The notes under the pieces: model-generated
Database searches by the model: none
What the model was told of the DNA's origin: nothing
What the model saw: only the letters and a program-made list of their open reading frames with translations
Source: Rhodococcus spelaei
GTDB taxonomy: Bacteria; Actinomycetota; Actinomycetes; Mycobacteriales; Mycobacteriaceae
DNA: 64,000 bases
Assembly (NCBI RefSeq): GCF_006704125.1
Contig: NZ_VIGH01000006.1
Location: 186,001-250,000, forward strand
Reading direction: 5' to 3'
Shown here: in pieces, positions 54,253-62,643 of the stretch
Layout: every line of letters begins with the position of its first letter
How positions within the stretch are numbered: position 1 is the first letter of the stretch
Translations under genes and position numbers: made by a program

Positions 54253-55170
54253 TCAGTTCGCGGTGGCGGCCAGCACGATCTGGTGCATCTCGGCGATCGC
54301 GCGCGCACAGTCGTTGCGCGTGTACCCGAGCAGCGCAGTCTCGGCCGCGTCCGGCTCGTAGGCGATGACGTTGCCGCGTCCCTGCACGATGAAGCTGTCC
54401 GGCAGGAGGGGATGTTCCTCGTTCCGCTCTTCGATGGTGCGGTTACCCCCGGCGGCGTCGACGAGCATCTGGAAGTAGTCCCGGAAATTCAGGTTCTGGT
54501 CGCCGATCAGGTACGCCCTGCCGGACTCGGCGCGCTGCAGCGCACCCCAGATCGCTTCCGCGAGCGAACCCGCCGACATGTAGTTCGTTCCACCGGTGGG
54601 CGCGAAGTCCGGGATCTGCGGCTCGTTGCCGGCGGCCCAGGAGAACAGCCGCCGGTAGCGCTTGGCGGACACCCCGCTGATGGCACCGAGGATCGACGGC
54701 GGGTTCAGAGTCGAGACGTTGAACGAATCGTCGGCCAGCGCGCGGGCCCCCTCGTCAGCCGCCTTGCGCGCGGCAACGTACGGCATCGTCTCCGCGTACT
54801 CCGGCCGCAGGTGGTGGTAGTAGCTACCCACCTGGACGAACCGGGCGACACCGGCTTCCTTGGCCAGCGCCGCGAACCTCGGCACGCCCCCCGACTGCGT
54901 CTTCTCCCAGAACTCCGCCTCGTCGACGTCGCGGCCCATGTGTCGGACGTCCTGACCGGCAGCGAAGACGATGCCCTCGAACGGCGAAAGCTGAGCGGCG
55001 GTGAACGTCTGCTCGGTGTAGTCGCCGAGCAGTACCGGGAAGTCACCCACCGGCGAGTCGGCGGCCCGCGGGTTTCGCGCGGCCACGGTGACCTCGTTGC
55101 CCTGCTCTCGCAGGTGCAGTGCGGTGTGGGCGCCGATCATGCCGGTGCCGCCGACGATCAGGATCTTCAT
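54253..55170 (-). CDS. NAD-dependent epimerase/dehydratase family protein
   Basis: 305 residues from ATG 55170. Extended or atypical SDR: Rossmann start MKILIVGGTGMIGAHTALHL, GIVFAAGQDVRHMG, FVQVGSYYHHLRPEYAETMP with Tyr and later Lys (YVAARKAADEG). The substrate is unknown. Convergent with the IclR gene (24 bases) and therefore probably not its target. Confidence 0.85.
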   Translation of the reverse strand: MKILIVGGTGMIGAHTALHLREQGNEVTVAARNPRAADSPVGDFPVLLGDYTEQTFTAAQLSPFEGIVFAAGQDVRHMGRDVDEAEFWEKTQSGGVPRFAALAKEAGVARFVQVGSYYHHLRPEYAETMPYVAARKAADEGARALADDSFNVSTLNPPSILGAISGVSAKRYRRLFSWAAGNEPQIPDFAPTGGTNYMSAGSLAEAIWGALQRAESGRAYLIGDQNLNFRDYFQMLVDAAGGNRTIEERNEEHPLLPDSFIVQGRGNVIAYEPDAAETALLGYTRNDCARAIAEMHQIVLAATAN

Positions 55171-55278
55171 TGTTGGTCCTGTCAGCAGTAGTGGTTGATC
55201 CAGGAACATATCGAACACCGAGGTGCGTGAATCGCGTGCTTCTCGGAGAGCGGGACGGGCTGTCGACGGACCACCAGC

Positions 55279-56019
55279 TCAGTCCGCCGGCCGGCGTGCC
55301 CACGCCGCGGCCGCCGCGACATCGGTGACGACGGCGGAGCCCGCCGGCAGCGGGGGCCGGTCCACCATCAGTACCGGTACCCGCAATTCGCGGGCGGCGG
55401 TCAACTTCGCTTCCGTCAGCGCTCCCCCGCTGTTCTTCGTCACCAGCACGTCGATGGCGTTGGTGCGCATCAGGTCCCGTTCGGATTCGACGTCGAACGG
55501 CCCGCGGGCCAGCAGCAGTGTCGCCCCAACGGGCATCGCCCCGTCGGGTGGGTCGATCGCCCGCACCCAGAACTCGGCGTCGACGGTCGCGAACACCTCG
55601 ACGCCCTGACGGCCGATCGTCAGCAGCACCCGACTGCCCAGCGCCGGAAGCGCGGCCGCGGCGGCGGCGAGGGAAGGCACGTGGGTCCACAGGTCTCCGG
55701 GCGCCGACGACCACTCCGGCCGACGCAACACCAGCAGCGGGACTCCGACACGTTCCGCGGCGGTGGCGGCGTTCGCGGTGATTCGCGCCGCGAACGGGTG
55801 CGTCGCGTCGACCACGGCGTCGATTCGATGCTCCCGCAGGTACTCTCGCAGTCCGTCGACGCCACCGAACCCGCCGACCCGGACCTCGCCCTCGGGTAGC
55901 CGTGGATCACGAACACGGCCGGCGAGCGAGGACACGACCTCGACCCCCGGCTCGTCCACCAGGGCTGCCGCCACCGCGCGCGCGTCGGAGGTGCCGCCGA
56001 GGATCAGGACCCGGCGCAT
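55279..56019 (-). CDS. cobK: Precorrin-6A reductase CobK
   Basis: 246 residues. NADPH-dependent reduction of precorrin-6A to dihydro-precorrin-6. Motifs: RVLILGGTSDARAVAAALVD, GGFGGVDGLREYLREHRIDA, VVDATHPFAARITANAATAA, VLLTIGRQGVEVF and LVTKNSGGALTEAKLTAARE. Last of the SDR-cobL-cobM-cobK operon; start overlaps the cobM stop by one base. Confidence 0.95.
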   Translation of the reverse strand: MRRVLILGGTSDARAVAAALVDEPGVEVVSSLAGRVRDPRLPEGEVRVGGFGGVDGLREYLREHRIDAVVDATHPFAARITANAATAAERVGVPLLVLRRPEWSSAPGDLWTHVPSLAAAAAALPALGSRVLLTIGRQGVEVFATVDAEFWVRAIDPPDGAMPVGATLLLARGPFDVESERDLMRTNAIDVLVTKNSGGALTEAKLTAARELRVPVLMVDRPPLPAGSAVVTDVAAAAAWARRPAD

Positions 56020-56768
56020 CAGTGGGTCGTGCGCGGCCGGGTCGCCGAGTACAGGTAGCTGTCCGGGAAACCCGCGGCGGTGAGCACCCGACCGACCACG
56101 ATCACCGCAGTCTTCGTCACCCCCGCCTCGTGCACCTGCGCGGCAATCGAATCCACGGTGCCACGCAGGATCACCTCGTCCGGACGGCTGGCGAACGCGA
56201 CCACCGCGACCGGACAGTCGCCGCCGTACGTTCCGCGCAGTTCGTCGGCGACCTGGTCGATCCGGTGCGCCGCCAGGTGGATCACCAGGGTGGCGCCGCT
56301 GGCACCGAGGGTGGTCAGGTCCTCGCCCTCGGGCATCGCCGTGGACAGGGTGGACACCCGGGTCAGGATGATCGACTGGGACACACCGGGAACGGTGAGC
56401 TCTCGGCCCAGCGCGGCCGCGGCCGCGGTGAAGGCGGGCACCCCGGGCACGATCTCGTAGCCGACCCCGGCGTCGTCGAGCCGTCGAGTCTGCTCGGCGA
56501 CCGCGCTGTAGATCGACGGGTCACCGGAGTGCAACCGGGCGACGTCCTTGCCGGCGGCGTTCGCGGCGACCAGCCTGTCGGTGATCTCGTCGAGGCTCAG
56601 TCGCGCGGTGTCGACGATCTCGGCACCCTGCGGGCACAGGTCCAGCAGTTCGGTGGGCACCAGACTGCCCGCGTACAGGCAGACCGGGCTCTGCCCGATG
56701 ATCCGGGCCCCGCGCAGGGTGATCAGGTCGGCAGCGCCGGGGCCGGCGCCGATGAAGCGGACTGTCAC
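56019..56768 (-). CDS. cobM: Precorrin-4 C11-methyltransferase CobM
   Basis: 249 residues from GTG 56768. Tetrapyrrole methylase: TVRFIGAGPGAADLITLRGA, PVCLYAGSLVPTELLDLCP, ARLHSGDPSIYSAVAEQTRR, VPGVPAFTAAAAALGRELTV, SLIILTRVST-type motif (SIILTRVSTLSTAMP). Uses S-adenosylmethionine. Overlaps cobL by 4 bases. Confidence 0.95.
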   Translation of the reverse strand: MTVRFIGAGPGAADLITLRGARIIGQSPVCLYAGSLVPTELLDLCPQGAEIVDTARLSLDEITDRLVAANAAGKDVARLHSGDPSIYSAVAEQTRRLDDAGVGYEIVPGVPAFTAAAAALGRELTVPGVSQSIILTRVSTLSTAMPEGEDLTTLGASGATLVIHLAAHRIDQVADELRGTYGGDCPVAVVAFASRPDEVILRGTVDSIAAQVHEAGVTKTAVIVVGRVLTAAGFPDSYLYSATRPRTTH

Positions 56769-58009
56769 GCGTTGGTCTCCTTCGTCGCGATCCATTGGGC
56801 CACCGGCAGGTGCGGGCGCCAGGCGGTGAAGCCGCCGAGCGCGGACCCGCGGTAGATCTGGAACTTGCGCAGCTCGCCGCCGTACTCGCTGCGCCAACGC
56901 AGCAGCAGTGCCTCCGATTCCGCGGTCACCGCGTTGACGACCATCCGGCCACCGACGTCGAGCGCGGCCCAGCAGGCCTCGAACACTCCGGGTGCGGTGA
57001 CCCCGCCGCCGAGGAAGACCGCGTCGGGGGTCGGGGCGTCGGCGAGCGACGCGGGTGCGGCGCCGCGAACCTCGAGTGCCGGCACTCCGAGTCGCAGCGC
57101 GTTCTCGGCTATGCGGTCACGCCGATCGGCGTCGCGTTCGAAACCGACAGCCCGGCAGGTCCGATCGGTGCGCATCCACTCGATCGCGATGCTGCCCGAC
57201 CCGCCGCCGACGTCCCACAGCAGTTCGCCCGGCTCGGGTGCCAGCGCGGCGAGGGTGAGCGCCCGCACCTCCCGCTTGGTCAACTGCCCGTCGGAGGCGA
57301 ACGCGTCGTCGGGCAGGCCCGGAATTCTGGTGTGGCGCACGGCGCCCGGGGTGCGCAGGCAGTGCAGGGCGAGCAGGTTCAGCCGGTCGCCCGGCGCGCG
57401 CGTCCACCCGGCGGCCCGTCCGCGGAACCCGACCTCCGCGGGACCGCCCAGCTGCTCCAGAACGGTGATGTCGGTCTCGCCGAAACCGTGCTCGCGCAAC
57501 AACTCTGCGACGAGAGCGGGAGTGTGTTCGTCGCGGCTGAGCACCAGCATCCGGCGGTCGTGCGACAACTCGGGCAGCAGGGTCGACACCGGGTCCGACA
57601 CCAGGGACACGACGGGCGTCTCGTGCAGCGCCCAGCCGAGCCGGGCACACGCCAGCGACGCCGACGACGGCTGCGCGAGCACCCGCACCCGGTTCGGGCC
57701 GAGCAGCCGGATCAGGGTCACGCCGATGCCGTGGAACATCGGGTCGCCGCTGGCCAGCACACAGATGCGGTGCCCGGCATGCTCGGCGAGCAGTCCCGGG
57801 AGCGCGGGCACCAGCGGTGTCGGCCACGGCACCCGCCGTGCGTCACCGGTCGGCACCAGGTCGAGCTGGCGCGGCGATCCCATCAGAACGTCCGCGCCGA
57901 TGACCGCGCGCCGCGCGTTCGGCGACAACCCGTCCCAGCCGTCGGCGCCGATCCCGACCACCGCGACCGGCGCCAGCAGGCTCAGGCTCTTCGGCGTCAC
58001 CCGCGTCAC
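56765..58009 (-). CDS. cobL: Precorrin-6Y C5,15-methyltransferase (decarboxylating) CobL
   Basis: 414 residues with two fused parts: N-terminal CobE/CbiE-like methylase (VAVVGIGADGWDGLSPNARR, VLASGDPMFHGIGVTLIRLL) and C-terminal CbiT-like methyltransferase/decarboxylase (LLWDVGGGSGSIAIEWMRTD, FLGGGVTAPGVFEACWAAL). It methylates C5 and C15 and removes the acetate carboxyl at ring C. Overlaps both neighbours by 4 bases. Confidence 0.95.
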   Translation of the reverse strand: MTRVTPKSLSLLAPVAVVGIGADGWDGLSPNARRAVIGADVLMGSPRQLDLVPTGDARRVPWPTPLVPALPGLLAEHAGHRICVLASGDPMFHGIGVTLIRLLGPNRVRVLAQPSSASLACARLGWALHETPVVSLVSDPVSTLLPELSHDRRMLVLSRDEHTPALVAELLREHGFGETDITVLEQLGGPAEVGFRGRAAGWTRAPGDRLNLLALHCLRTPGAVRHTRIPGLPDDAFASDGQLTKREVRALTLAALAPEPGELLWDVGGGSGSIAIEWMRTDRTCRAVGFERDADRRDRIAENALRLGVPALEVRGAAPASLADAPTPDAVFLGGGVTAPGVFEACWAALDVGGRMVVNAVTAESEALLLRWRSEYGGELRKFQIYRGSALGGFTAWRPHLPVAQWIATKETNA

Positions 58010-58743
58010 CGGGGCATCCGGCGCCAGATCCGTTGCGGCAGCAGCCGCATGACGACGATCGCCAGCCGCAGCAGGCCCGGCACCCAGACCCGCTCACGGC
58101 CCTTGCCCAGCGCCCTGACCACCGCGTCCGCGACCTGCCCCGGCGTGCTCGACATCGGTGCCGAGCTCATGCCCTCGGTCATCCGTCCGATCACGAATCC
58201 CGGTCGCACCAGCAGCAGCGAGACGCCGCTGCCGTGCAGGGCGTCACCGAGTCCGCTGGCGAACCCGTCGAGCCCGGCCTTCGCCGAGCCGTACACGTAG
58301 TTGGCGCGCCGCACGCGGGCGCCGGCGACGGAGGAGAACACCACGATCCGGCCGGAACCCTGGGCCCGGAGCAGTTGGGCGAGGTGCGTGAGCACGCTGA
58401 CCTGGGCGACGTAGTCGGTGTGGACGACGTTGACGGCGTGCTGGGCATCGGACTCGGCTCGGGCCTGATCGCCGAGGACGCCGAACGCGAGCACCACCAC
58501 GTCGATCGGTCCGCGTTCGACGATCTCCGACAGCACCCGTCCGTGATCGGCGAGGTGGTCCGCATCGAATTCGACCGCATCCACGGTGGTGGCGCCGGCG
58601 GCGCGGATTGCGGCCTGCTCGTCGGCGAGATCCCCGCTGCGTCTGGCGGCCAGGATCACCGGCCTGCCGGGGGCGAGCCGGGTGGCGACCTCGAGTCCTA
58701 TCTCGCTGCGGCCACCGAGGATGACTACCGATCCGACGCTCAT
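58006..58743 (-). CDS. Short-chain dehydrogenase (DprE2-like subgroup)
   Basis: 245 residues. VVILGGRSEIGLEVATRLAP replaces the usual TGxxxGIG, as in decaprenylphosphoryl-ribose reductase (DprE2) relatives; FSSVAGARVRRANYVYGSAK and AGLDGFA hold Ser and YxxxK. C-terminal hydrophobic segment (LLRLAIVVMRLLPQRIWRRM). Same position as Rv2073c. It opens the cobL-cobM-cobK run but has no known cobalamin role. Confidence 0.88.
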   Translation of the reverse strand: MSVGSVVILGGRSEIGLEVATRLAPGRPVILAARRSGDLADEQAAIRAAGATTVDAVEFDADHLADHGRVLSEIVERGPIDVVVLAFGVLGDQARAESDAQHAVNVVHTDYVAQVSVLTHLAQLLRAQGSGRIVVFSSVAGARVRRANYVYGSAKAGLDGFASGLGDALHGSGVSLLLVRPGFVIGRMTEGMSSAPMSSTPGQVADAVVRALGKGRERVWVPGLLRLAIVVMRLLPQRIWRRMPR

Positions 58744-58774
58744 GCACTCAAGTGTGCTGGACTAGCGTCTGACC

Positions 58775-59188
58775 ATGGCCCGCACCCCCTTCAATCCCGC
58801 CGAGTTGCCCACGGACGCGCTCGCATTCCTCGCCGATCGGCACCTCGCCACCCTGACCACGCTGCGCCGGGACGGCACCCCGCACGTGGTCGCGGTCGGG
58901 TTCACCTGGGATCCGGATACTCAGTTGGCACGGGTGATCACCAACGGCGGCTCGCAGAAGGCGCTCAACGCCGAGCGCGGCGGCTACGCGGCCCTCACCC
59001 AGATCGACGGGCCGCGCTGGTTGACCCTCGAAGGTCCGGCCCGGGTCAGCGCCGAGCCCGCCGCGGTCGCCGAGGCGGTGGCCCGGTACGCCCGCCGCTA
59101 CCGGCAGCCGCGTGAGAACCCGCAGCGGGTGGTGATCGAGGTCAGCGTGCGACGCGCGCTGGGGCTGGCGACGCTGCTCGGCCGCTGA
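58775..59188 (+). CDS. F420-dependent oxidoreductase, Rv2074-like
   Basis: 137 residues from ATG 58775. PPOX split barrel: [60 protein letters not shown]. Position and length match Rv2074, an F420H2-dependent biliverdin reductase. That activity is inferred from orthology by context. Divergent from the SDR gene with only 31 bases between starts, so it is probably leaderless or has a short leader. Confidence 0.87.
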   Translation: MARTPFNPAELPTDALAFLADRHLATLTTLRRDGTPHVVAVGFTWDPDTQLARVITNGGSQKALNAERGGYAALTQIDGPRWLTLEGPARVSAEPAAVAEAVARYARRYRQPRENPQRVVIEVSVRRALGLATLLGR

Positions 59189-59224
59189 GCAGGACCCTCG
59201 ACTCGCCACCCTCCCCGACGTTAG

Positions 59225-59240
59225 TGTGACTTGAGTCACG
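59225..59240. promoter_or_regulatory. CRP/GlxR-type site
   Basis: TGTGACTTGAGTCACG: a perfect 14-base palindrome (GTGACT-TG-AGTCAC) fitting TGTGA-N6-TCACA. It lies 41 bases before the secreted protein gene at 59281. Confidence 0.55.
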
Positions 59241-59280
59241 GGGGTAATCAGGGCTCGCGACGTCCAATCGAGGAGCAGCC

Positions 59281-59733
59281 ATGGGCGCTCGACGCACAAC
59301 CCTTCGGATCCTGACGCTCGCGACGCCCGCGGTCGTCGCACTGCTGGTCGCGGCGCCGGGCCAGGCGTTGCCACCGCACCCGTTCGGGCCGCCGGCCCTG
59401 ACCATCGGTTGCCCCAACCAGGGCAGCCTGATGTCGCTGACCGGGGCGACCGGACAGTCCGGACCCGAGCCCGGAATCAATCCCGGGCAGATCAGGTTCC
59501 AGACTTTCCCGGCGGCGCCGCCGATCCCCGCCGCCGGACAGGTCACCGTCGCATGGGTCAACTTCGACACCGGCCAGACCGGGATCGCGGATCTCGAGGG
59601 CGCCTACCCGTACTACTCCAAGACCGTGGACACCGGCCGCGGCAACGTGATGGCGATGGTGTTCGGCTCCATCAACCTCGGCAGCATGCCGTTGTGCCAG
59701 TCGAACCCGACGTTCGGCAACTTCATCGCCTGA
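59281..59733 (+). CDS. Small secreted protein, W-N-TG-G-A family, member 5
   Basis: 150 residues from ATG 59281 with GAGGAG upstream. Signal peptide about 1-29 (ATPAVVALLVAAPGQA). The mature part contains VTVAWVNFDTGQTGIADLEG and a following VDTGRGNVMAMVFG, which align with W-x-N-[ILF]-x-T-G-x-x-G-x-A and T-G-x-G-x-V of the genes at 22160, 22647 and 23418. Two Cys could pair. Single gene preceded by a CRP-like site. Function unknown. Confidence 0.78.
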   Translation: MGARRTTLRILTLATPAVVALLVAAPGQALPPHPFGPPALTIGCPNQGSLMSLTGATGQSGPEPGINPGQIRFQTFPAAPPIPAAGQVTVAWVNFDTGQTGIADLEGAYPYYSKTVDTGRGNVMAMVFGSINLGSMPLCQSNPTFGNFIA

Positions 59734-59839
59734 CCGGTGCCGCGTCGCGACTCCAGACTTTTGGCCAGGATGTCGGCCACATGCTCGCCCAGCTCGCCAG
59801 TTTCACCCCCGAACTGCTGGACACTGCCCGAGCCGGGCA

Positions 59840-60085
59840 CCGACCTCCGCTACGAGTTGGTGCTCGACGCCATCGGATCCGACGGTACCGCGGTACGCGG
59901 CGTGCTCACCGGCCCCCGGACGCCTACCGCGGCACCGCGATCATGGCCGTGGAGGCGGCCACCCGGCTCGCGTCCGACGACTTCAAACCCGGCGCACTGG
60001 CCCCGCCGAAGTCGTCGACCCGACTGAATTCCTGAACTCCCTGGCCGCTCACGCCATCACGTCGCAGATCACTCCAGTCCGGTGA
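59840..60085 (+). pseudogene. Saccharopine dehydrogenase-like protein, degraded C-terminus
   Basis: Three frames in turn give consistent pieces of one C-terminus: GTDLRYELVLDAIGSDGTAV then RGVLTG; DAYRGTAIMAVEAATRLASD then DFKPGALAP; AEVVDPTEFLNSLAAHAITS ending at TGA 60085. This matches the end of actinobacterial saccharopine-dehydrogenase/trans-acting enoyl-reductase-like proteins. At least two frameshifts and the loss of the rest show a dead gene. The 415 bases between 59733 and the TetR gene hold nothing else. Confidence 0.6.
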
Positions 60086-60148
60086 CCAATCCACCCGGTG
60101 GCCGGTGCACTTCGGGTTGGTCGGCACATCAGGCACGGTGGACCAGGT

Positions 60149-60769
60149 TCACGCCGACAGTTGGAGTGCGTCAGGGATGACGGCGAATGCCTGATGCAGG
60201 CGTTCGAGGAGATCGGCTCGGCCCCCGCTCGCATCGGCGGCGACCCAGCCGCGGCCGGCGATGCTCCATGCCGTGGTGGTCAGCTCGGCGAGAACGCGGG
60301 GGCGCAGGTCGCCGCCGGGGAGTGCCAGTTTGTCCGATATCCGTTGGGCTACTTGGGTTTCCATGCCGGATCGGGTGTACTCGACGTGACCGAGCAGGCT
60401 GGGGGCGGTGAGGACCAGTTTGCGGGTGGCGACGTAGCGGACGTCCCAGTCGTCCGGGAGCTCGGCGACCACGCCGGTGAGGATGTCCCGGAGTGCGGCG
60501 AGCATCGGGCCAGCAAGGTCGTGGGCGGTCAAGGCGTCGAGATAGGCGGCCCACAGCTCGGTTTCGGCCTCGACGGCCACGGCCTCCTTGGTGGGGAAGG
60601 CCCGGAAGAACGTACTGCGCGAGACCTCTGCCACATCGACCAGCTCCTCCACAGTGGTCGCGGCGAAACCCTTCTCGGTGAACAGCCGTAGCGCAGCGTC
60701 GGCCAGAGCGCGGCGAGTGCGGAGCCGTTTGCGTTCACGAAGCGGTAGAGCGCGGTCGTCGATGGGCAT
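60149..60769 (-). CDS. TetR-family transcriptional regulator
   Basis: 206 residues from ATG 60769. N-terminal helix-turn-helix: RTRRALADAALRLFTEKGFA, ATTVEELVDVAEVSRSTFFR, AFPTKEAVAVEAE. The C-terminal ligand domain is divergent. It is divergent from the winged-helix gene at 60901; the 131 bases between them contain three nested or adjacent dyads that are likely its operators. Confidence 0.9.
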   Translation of the reverse strand: MPIDDRALPLRERKRLRTRRALADAALRLFTEKGFAATTVEELVDVAEVSRSTFFRAFPTKEAVAVEAETELWAAYLDALTAHDLAGPMLAALRDILTGVVAELPDDWDVRYVATRKLVLTAPSLLGHVEYTRSGMETQVAQRISDKLALPGGDLRPRVLAELTTTAWSIAGRGWVAADASGGRADLLERLHQAFAVIPDALQLSA

Positions 60770-60814
60770 TCCGGAATGGTAGCCCCATACGAACCTCCGG
60801 CACGAAAGAAACGG

Positions 60815-60857
60815 AGTGTGAATTGGTATTTGCACACTGATGACACTTAGTGTCAGT
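60815..60857. promoter_or_regulatory. Nested operators between TetR and MarR-like genes
   Basis: TGACACT-T-AGTGTCA at 60841-60855 is a perfect 15-base palindrome. Around it ACTGA (60836-60840) pairs with TCAGT (60853-60857), and AGTGTG-N12-CACACT occupies 60815-60820 and 60833-60838. All share the AGTGT core. Confidence 0.65.
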
Positions 60858-60900
60858 ATCGTTCATGTCAACGAGTAGCACCCCGCACGAGGAGATCGCC

Positions 60901-61344
60901 ATGGACACCACCGCCCCGGTCACCCTGAACCCATCGGTCATCGGCCAGGCCGAAAAGCACCACACCGCGGTTCTGACCCGCGCACTGGCCGGTACCACGC
61001 TGGACGAAAAGCAGTGGATCGTACTCAACCAGACCGTCGCCGCCGGTGCGCCGGTCGATCCGGCCGCCCACATCACCCGCGTCGCCGCCATGACCCAGTG
61101 GAATCCCGGTGACGCCGGGAACGCACTGACCGCACTGCTCGAAAGCGGCCTGCTGCGAGAGACTTCCGCTGATCTGGTCGAGCCCACCGAGGACGGTACG
61201 GCGCTCGCCGGCAAGGTCCGCGCCGAGACGGGTGCGATCGTGGCCGCCGCCTATGGCGCGGTCTCCCCCGAGGATCTGGCCACCGCGGCCCGGGTGCTGA
61301 CCACCATCACCGCCCGCATGGCTGAGGAACTGGCCCGCACCTGA
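60901..61344 (+). CDS. MarR-like winged-helix regulator
   Basis: 147 residues from ATG 60901, GAGGAG upstream. Winged-helix features: TTLDEKQWIVLNQTVAAG, AHITRVAAMTQWNPGDAGNA, LTALLESGLLRETS, VEPTEDGTALAG, then a C-terminal dimerisation helix (AARVLTTITARMAEELA). Resembles compact MarR-type proteins of actinobacteria. Likely repressed by the divergent TetR protein and possibly controlling it in turn. Confidence 0.75.
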   Translation: MDTTAPVTLNPSVIGQAEKHHTAVLTRALAGTTLDEKQWIVLNQTVAAGAPVDPAAHITRVAAMTQWNPGDAGNALTALLESGLLRETSADLVEPTEDGTALAGKVRAETGAIVAAAYGAVSPEDLATAARVLTTITARMAEELART

Positions 61345-61347
61345 ACC

Positions 61348-61491
61348 GCCGAGATCGCCGACCTGTTCACGCGCTTCGCCCGCCTGCTCGACGAGCGACG
61401 GTGGGACGATGTCGGCACCGCAATACGGACGACTGCAGGCTGGCGACTCAGCGAAATACGAATCACGCCCGCCTGGATCCGCAAGGATTGA
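61348..61491 (+). pseudogene. SnoaL-like gene with internal deletion
   Basis: Directly after the winged-helix stop, one frame reads AEIADLFTRFARLLDERRWD, typical of a SnoaL_4 N-terminus, and then immediately GWRLSEIRITPAWIRKD and stop, typical of the C-terminus. The middle (about 80 residues) and start codon are missing, so this is a relic. The remaining bases to 61602 include a weak 65-aa ORF I do not support. Confidence 0.55.
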
Positions 61492-61602
61492 CCACAGCCT
61501 GCAACGGATCTCGGACGCCAGCCACGACGAAGCAGCGAACGTGCTGGAACGGCTATTGAAGGCGCCGCCCGGAGGGCAGCGGGCTTTGAAGTTCCTTCGC
61601 CG

Positions 61603-62562
61603 CTAACGGGCCGCGGACTCCGCGAACACTGCTGCGTCCTCCTCGCCGAACTGCTCCTCGAGCACCTCGGGGGTGTAGTCGAGGTCGATCTCCTCGATCG
61701 GTCGGCCGCGTGCGGACTCGATCGCGCCGAGCCTGCGCTGGGCGCGGTCGGCGGCGTAGGCGACGAACTCCTCGGGGTCCAGGCCGAACGGCTGCACTTC
61801 GAACTGGTCGTTGTTCCAGTTGATCAGGCCGATCGCGAGCGGCATCAGCTCGGCCATCCGCTGCTGGACGACGTCCCAGTTGCTGTCGTCGGCGGCCACG
61901 TGCCGCCGACAGGTGAACGTGCCCCACGCCATGTGCCGACGCTCGTCGTTCCCGATCAGCCGGATCAGCTCCTGCATCCCGGGCAGGATGTGCCACTCGG
62001 TGCACACCTTCTGCCACGCGTAATACCCGGTCAGCGCGAGGCTGCCCTCGATGACGTGGTTGTACGTGACGGACGCCCGCACCTGGTTCGCCGGGCTCGG
62101 ATCGGTCTCCAGGACAGCGAGGGATTCCGGCAGCTCCTCGTAGAACAACTGTCGGTACGACGGGTTGTCGGCGACGAACCGATGCAGGTCCCCGGTCAGA
62201 CCGACCGCATCCATCCACAGCCGGAACACTTGCGTGTGCTTGGCCTCCTCGAAGCAGAACTGGGTCAGGTACATCTCGTCACCGAGCCGGCCCTCCACGG
62301 ACATCGCCTTCATGAACGGCTGGATGTCCTCGGTGACGGCCTCCTCCCCGGCGATGAACTGGGCGCACAACATGGAGGAGCTGCGCTGCTGCTCGCTGGT
62401 CAGCCCCTCCCAGTCCTCGGCGTCCTGACTGAAGTCGAGGGTCTGTGGGTCCCAGAAGTGCGCGTTCCCCTTGGTGAACAACCTCAGCGGGAAAGCGTCC
62501 CAGTTCAGGCCACCAGCCCGAATCGATCCGAAGCCTTGCCTGGTCACGGGAGTCGCGGTCAT
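61603..62562 (-). CDS. R2-like ligand-binding oxidase
   Basis: 319 residues from ATG 62562. Ferritin-like four-helix fold with dinuclear-metal ligands in [26 protein letters not shown] (E-x-x-H), [16 protein letters not shown] and [11 protein letters not shown] (E-x-x-H). The AVTED Val and TGYYAW Tyr are consistent with the R2lox Val-Tyr cross-link. It resembles M. tuberculosis Rv0233, a Mn/Fe oxidase binding a fatty-acid-like ligand, not a ribonucleotide reductase partner. Single gene. Confidence 0.92.
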   Translation of the reverse strand: MTATPVTRQGFGSIRAGGLNWDAFPLRLFTKGNAHFWDPQTLDFSQDAEDWEGLTSEQQRSSSMLCAQFIAGEEAVTEDIQPFMKAMSVEGRLGDEMYLTQFCFEEAKHTQVFRLWMDAVGLTGDLHRFVADNPSYRQLFYEELPESLAVLETDPSPANQVRASVTYNHVIEGSLALTGYYAWQKVCTEWHILPGMQELIRLIGNDERRHMAWGTFTCRRHVAADDSNWDVVQQRMAELMPLAIGLINWNNDQFEVQPFGLDPEEFVAYAADRAQRRLGAIESARGRPIEEIDLDYTPEVLEEQFGEEDAAVFAESAAR

Positions 62563-62643
62563 GGCGCACGTCCTGGTCTGTCGAGGGAGCACCGTCGGTG
62601 TGTCCGGCGTCACACACCATCGTTTACACAGCCGTGTGCAGTG

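Noticed and set aside
61409-61606. 65-codon plus-strand frame
   Set aside because: No ribosome-binding site; overlaps the SnoaL relic in another frame and is not recognised.
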